Shown here piece after piece: positions 61,715 through 64,000 of a stretch of DNA of 64,000 nt. The DNA is taken from the NCBI GenBank assembly GCA_964642175.1, contig CAZXOK010000005.1, positions 1-64,000 on the forward strand, given 5' to 3'. How positions within the stretch are numbered: the stretch's first letter is position 1; each line of letters opens with the position of its first letter. The notes under the pieces were generated by a model. That model was not told where the DNA came from. It saw only the letters and a list, made by a program, of their open reading frames with translations, and did no database searches. Origin of the DNA: JANQGG01 sp964642175. Lineage in GTDB: Bacteria > Bacteroidota > Chlorobiia > Chlorobiales > Chloroherpetonaceae. A program made the translations under genes and the position numbers.

Positions 61715-62042
61715 ACAAACTTATATTTTTGATTTGATTGAAAGCTGCAATCAAATTTTAACTTTTATCAACGGCTTATCCCTTGAAGATTACAACAATA
61801 ATATTTTAGTGCGGCGTGCGGTTGAACGAGAATTTGAAATCATAGGTGAAATTCTCAAGCGATTCAGAGATGACTTCCCTGAGCTTTTTTGCTTAATCCC
61901 TGATGCAGCCCAAATAATTGGATTTAGAAATGTAATAGCACATGGTTATGATGTTGTTAGTGATGATCTTGTGTATAACATTGTTAAAAAAAATGTCCCC
62001 CGTTTTCTGGAGGTGATTAAAAATATTAATCCTAAATCGTAA
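61701..62042 (+). CDS. hepT: HepT-type HEPN toxin (DUF86)
   Basis: A 113-residue HEPN-domain protein. The start chosen is the ATG at 61701 (MKRDKQTYIF); the frame is open further upstream but lies inside mntA. The RNase motif R-x4-H is RNVIAHGY (Arg and His), and the tyrosine two residues after the His is the one modified in HepT (Rx4HxY), so both halves of the known mechanism are present. The toxin cleaves RNA or tRNA when free of MntA. Type VII toxin-antitoxin pair, probably for defence or plasmid-like stability. Confidence 0.88.
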   Translation: MKRDKQTYIFDLIESCNQILTFINGLSLEDYNNNILVRRAVEREFEIIGEILKRFRDDFPELFCLIPDAAQIIGFRNVIAHGYDVVSDDLVYNIVKKNVPRFLEVIKNINPKS

Positions 62043-62099
62043 AAACCCCAACACCTCATATTTGCAATTTTCTTTTCATTTTTTATCTTCACAGAAGAT

Positions 62100-62203
62100 T
62101 CCGTTAGGGGTGTCTGCTTAGAATTATAAGCAGTCTGAGATTATACTCTTGGAACCTGATCTCGATAAGCGCTATGGCGTTATGCGAGCGAAGGGAAACG
62201 GGA
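62100..62203 (+). promoter_or_regulatory. TPP riboswitch (THI box)
   Basis: The conserved THI-box elements appear in order: GGGGTGTC (62107-62114), CTGAGA (62155 region: TCTGAGATTATACTCTTGGA), ACCTGATCTCGATAAG and GCGAAGGGAA near 62188-62197. P1 pairs CCGTT (62101-62105) with AACGG (62197-62201). An extra arm (GCGCTATGGCG) sits at the P3a position. The element lies just upstream of thiO-thiS-thiG, a thiamin pathway operon. Confidence 0.92.
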
Positions 62204-62225
62204 AATGGTTAGCCAAGTGATTCAT

Positions 62226-62275
62226 AACCGTTTTCTAAGCCCTGGGTTCCACACCGCTTAGAAAACGGTTTTTTT
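62226..62275 (+). terminator. riboswitch-controlled terminator
   Basis: AACCGTTTTCTAAGC (62226-62240) and GCTTAGAAAACGGTT (62256-62270) form a perfect 15-bp stem followed by a T run. It is the likely expression platform. AATGGTTA (62204-62211) can pair with TAACCGTT (62225-62232) and so form an antiterminator that opens the stem when TPP is low; TPP binding, closing P1, would favour termination. Confidence 0.85.
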
Positions 62276-62299
62276 GTTAACCATTTATTCCAATTTCTT

Positions 62300-63433
62300 A
62301 TGACTGCATCAGATAAACCCGTATTGATTATCGGGGGCGGCATTATCGGCCTGTCTATTGGCTGGCAACTGCTTCGCCTGGGATTTTCTGTAACCCTGCT
62401 CGAGCGCGACGAAGCCGGCAAATCGGCCAGTTGGGCTTCGGCCGGGATGATCGCCCCGCATGCCGAAGCCGGCTTTGAAGACATGGACCTTCTCAGGCTT
62501 GATAATGCCAGCCTTGACCTTTACCCTCAGTTTATTGATGAATTAAACCAGGATGCAAAGTCCAAAGTGGTTTTAGATCAGCGTGGCACATTAATCGTTG
62601 GCCTGGACCGCGACGATACCCTCTGGCTCCGCCGCCTGTATGATTTTCGAGAGCATCTTGGATTTCCCTTGGAATGGATGTCGGGATCTGAAGCCCGCGA
62701 AAAAGAGCCTTCCCTTTCACCAAAAGTGGTCTCAGCCATGTGGTTGCCCAAAGATGGCCAAATCGAAAATCGGGAATTGCTAACCGCACTTAAAGCCGCG
62801 TTCCTGAATTGCGGTGGAACTCTGGAAGAAAACTGCCAGGTTCTGGAGATTCTCACCTCAGCTGGCCGGGCTACCGGCGTTAAAACCACCAAAGGCGAGT
62901 TTGAAGGCTCAAAACTAATCCTGGCTGCCGGCAGCTGGTCGCGCGAAATTCCGGGTATTCCCGAAGACCTGCGTCCACCTGTCCGACCGGTTAAGGGGCA
63001 GGTTATGACAGCCCGCCGCGATGAAAGCTGCCCGCTCGAGTGCATGATCCGCTCACCGCGTATCTACCTGGCCCCGAAACTAAATGGCCGGTTAAGCATT
63101 GGGGCCTCTACCGAAGAAAAAGGATTCCATACCATACCAACCATTGGCGTGTTTCGGGATATTTTAGATGAAGCCTGGCGAGCAGTGCCCTCTATCTACG
63201 AACTGGAAATTGAAGAGTTCATTGCAGGCCTCAGACCCGGCAGCCGCGATCACGCGCCAATCCTGGGTGAGTCCGGCATCGAAAACCTGATCTATGCCAC
63301 CGGCCATTACCGCCACGGCATCCTACTGGCGCCCATCACGGCCTACGAGATCACCAAACACCTTAAAGGTGAACGCACTGATATATTGCAGCCCTTTTCA
63401 CCAGACAGGTTTAACCAAAAAGCCGGTGTATGA
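62300..63433 (+). CDS. thiO: glycine oxidase ThiO
   Basis: A 377-residue FAD enzyme that oxidises glycine to the imine used for thiazole synthesis in thiamin formation. The N-terminal Rossmann motif is VLIIGGGIIGLSIGWQLLRLG, with LERDEAGKSASWASAGM (FAD contact), and the C-terminal end has EEFIAGLRPGSRDHAPILG and GHYRHGILLAPITA, typical of ThiO. It is the first gene after the TPP riboswitch. Its TGA overlaps the ATG of thiS (ATGA), so the genes are coupled. Confidence 0.93.
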   Translation: MTASDKPVLIIGGGIIGLSIGWQLLRLGFSVTLLERDEAGKSASWASAGMIAPHAEAGFEDMDLLRLDNASLDLYPQFIDELNQDAKSKVVLDQRGTLIVGLDRDDTLWLRRLYDFREHLGFPLEWMSGSEAREKEPSLSPKVVSAMWLPKDGQIENRELLTALKAAFLNCGGTLEENCQVLEILTSAGRATGVKTTKGEFEGSKLILAAGSWSREIPGIPEDLRPPVRPVKGQVMTARRDESCPLECMIRSPRIYLAPKLNGRLSIGASTEEKGFHTIPTIGVFRDILDEAWRAVPSIYELEIEEFIAGLRPGSRDHAPILGESGIENLIYATGHYRHGILLAPITAYEITKHLKGERTDILQPFSPDRFNQKAGV

Positions 63434-63636
63434 GTCTTAGGGTAATTTTAAACGGAAAAGAGGAAGTTCTTGAATCCGGGAAAACCCTTCAGAAACTGAT
63501 GGAGCAAAAAAATCTTCCAAAGATTGGCCTGGCCGTGGCCATCAATGGGCAAGTGGTCCCTAAAAATCAATGGGCTGCCACAAAAATTCATCCTGATGAT
63601 GAAATTGAAATTATTCATGCCGTTCAAGGCGGTTAA
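63430..63636 (+). CDS. thiS: thiamin biosynthesis sulfur carrier ThiS
   Basis: A 68-residue ubiquitin-fold sulfur carrier ending in the required Gly-Gly (IIHAVQGG), which is thiocarboxylated and donates sulfur to the thiazole ring. Start overlaps the thiO stop. The neighbours thiO and thiG confirm the role. Confidence 0.95.
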   Translation: MSLRVILNGKEEVLESGKTLQKLMEQKNLPKIGLAVAINGQVVPKNQWAATKIHPDDEIEIIHAVQGG

Positions 63637-63657
63637 TCATTTAAATGCAACAGAAAA

Positions 63658-64000
63658 ATGGATAAGTTAGAAATTGCCGGGGAGAGCTTTTCTTCGCGGC
63701 TCATATTAGGTTCTTCACGATACCCGAATCCCCAGGTCATGATGGAAGCGCTTGAAGCCAGCCAGACCGAGGTTGTAACCGTGGCCATTCGCCGCGTGGA
63801 TCTTTCAGCCAATTCTGAAGAAAATGTTTTAACACTACTTAGAGAAAAAAACTACAAACTACTACCCAACACGGCCGGTTGTTATACGGCCAAAGATGCG
63901 GTCTTAACGGCAGAACTGGCGCGTGAGGCCCTGGGCACCAACTGGATAAAGCTCGAAGTGATTGGCGACGATGAAACGCTGTTTCCTGATGTCCCCGAAC
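63658..64000 (+). CDS. thiG: thiazole synthase ThiG (partial)
   Basis: The first 114 codons of ThiG, cut by the right edge; the start is the ATG at 63658-63660. The segments SRLILGSSRYPNPQVMMEAL, VAIRRVDLSA and LLPNTAGCYTAKDAVLTAEL match the N-terminal half of the TIM-barrel enzyme, and ALGTNWIKLEVIGDDETLFP continues into it (the catalytic Lys lies in the KLEV region). It condenses DXP, dehydroglycine and ThiS-thiocarboxylate into the thiazole phosphate. No start or internal stop problem is seen. Confidence 0.93.
   Translation, partial: MDKLEIAGESFSSRLILGSSRYPNPQVMMEALEASQTEVVTVAIRRVDLSANSEENVLTLLREKNYKLLPNTAGCYTAKDAVLTAELAREALGTNWIKLEVIGDDETLFPDVPE

Overview
The window looks like chromosomal DNA of a Gram-negative bacterium of the wider Bacteroidota/FCB group (Calditrichota, Ignavibacteriota, Balneolota, Rhodothermota or a relative). 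Three long secreted proteins end in a Por/type IX sorting domain (NYPNPFNP... ending in MxLVK). There is a BamA outer-membrane assembly gene, a FadL-like porin, a KDO-pathway isomerase (LPS) and an RND/TolC efflux system. I cannot fix the phylum from sequence alone. No rRNA, phage, insertion sequence or CRISPR array was found. Two tRNAs (Gly-CCC, Met-CAT), a TPP riboswitch and several intrinsic terminators are present.

Layout. 0-8 kb: three type IX-sorted secreted proteins, two of which share a 404-bp identical DNA block. 8-13.6 kb: STAS protein, two unknown small proteins, KdsD, SucD, GatA. 13.9-17.2 kb: UppS-BamA envelope pair. 17.2-22.6 kb: sirtuin, Cas4-like/DnaQ-like nuclease, DinB, bifunctional nuclease, EtfAB. 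22.7-26.5 kb: TakP-like TRAP binding protein, CsgG-like protein and FadL-like protein, the last two with homopolymer frameshifts. 26.6-30.9 kb: B12/radical SAM enzyme, thioesterase, acyl-CoA synthetase, small membrane protein. 31-36.7 kb: tRNAs, pirin, VWA + AAA ATPase pair, oxidoreductase, Hpt protein, universal stress protein. 36.9-39.7 kb: sulfur/redox operon (CstB-like persulfide dioxygenase-rhodanese, heme-binding lipoprotein, OsmC, thioredoxin). 40-42.9 kb: MglA-like GTPase with three roadblock proteins and a cysteine-containing partner. 43.2-46.3 kb: CPBP protease, then a chlorophyll-synthase-like prenyltransferase paired with a PuhE homologue. 46.3-52.5 kb: TetR-controlled RND efflux operon with two recognisable operators. 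52.6-57.8 kb: broken VOC gene, nitroreductase, membrane-anchored unknown protein, fumarase, DUF2064 and DUF192 proteins. 57.8-60.4 kb: RidA, AIM24 and a fused AdoMet decarboxylase-spermidine synthase. 60.6-64 kb: stand-alone MetH-activation-like protein, MntA/HepT toxin-antitoxin pair, TPP riboswitch and thiO-thiS-thiG, running off the right edge.

Most striking: (1) BchG/ChlG-like prenyltransferase next to PuhE, two photosynthesis-type genes with no other phototrophy gene in view; (2) the MglA/roadblock operon with an unknown cysteine protein and a possible 39-residue ORF behind it; (3) a dispersed intergenic hairpin family in which the core is conserved but the flanking stems differ and stay complementary; (4) three single-base frameshifts, which could be assembly errors, decay or slippage.
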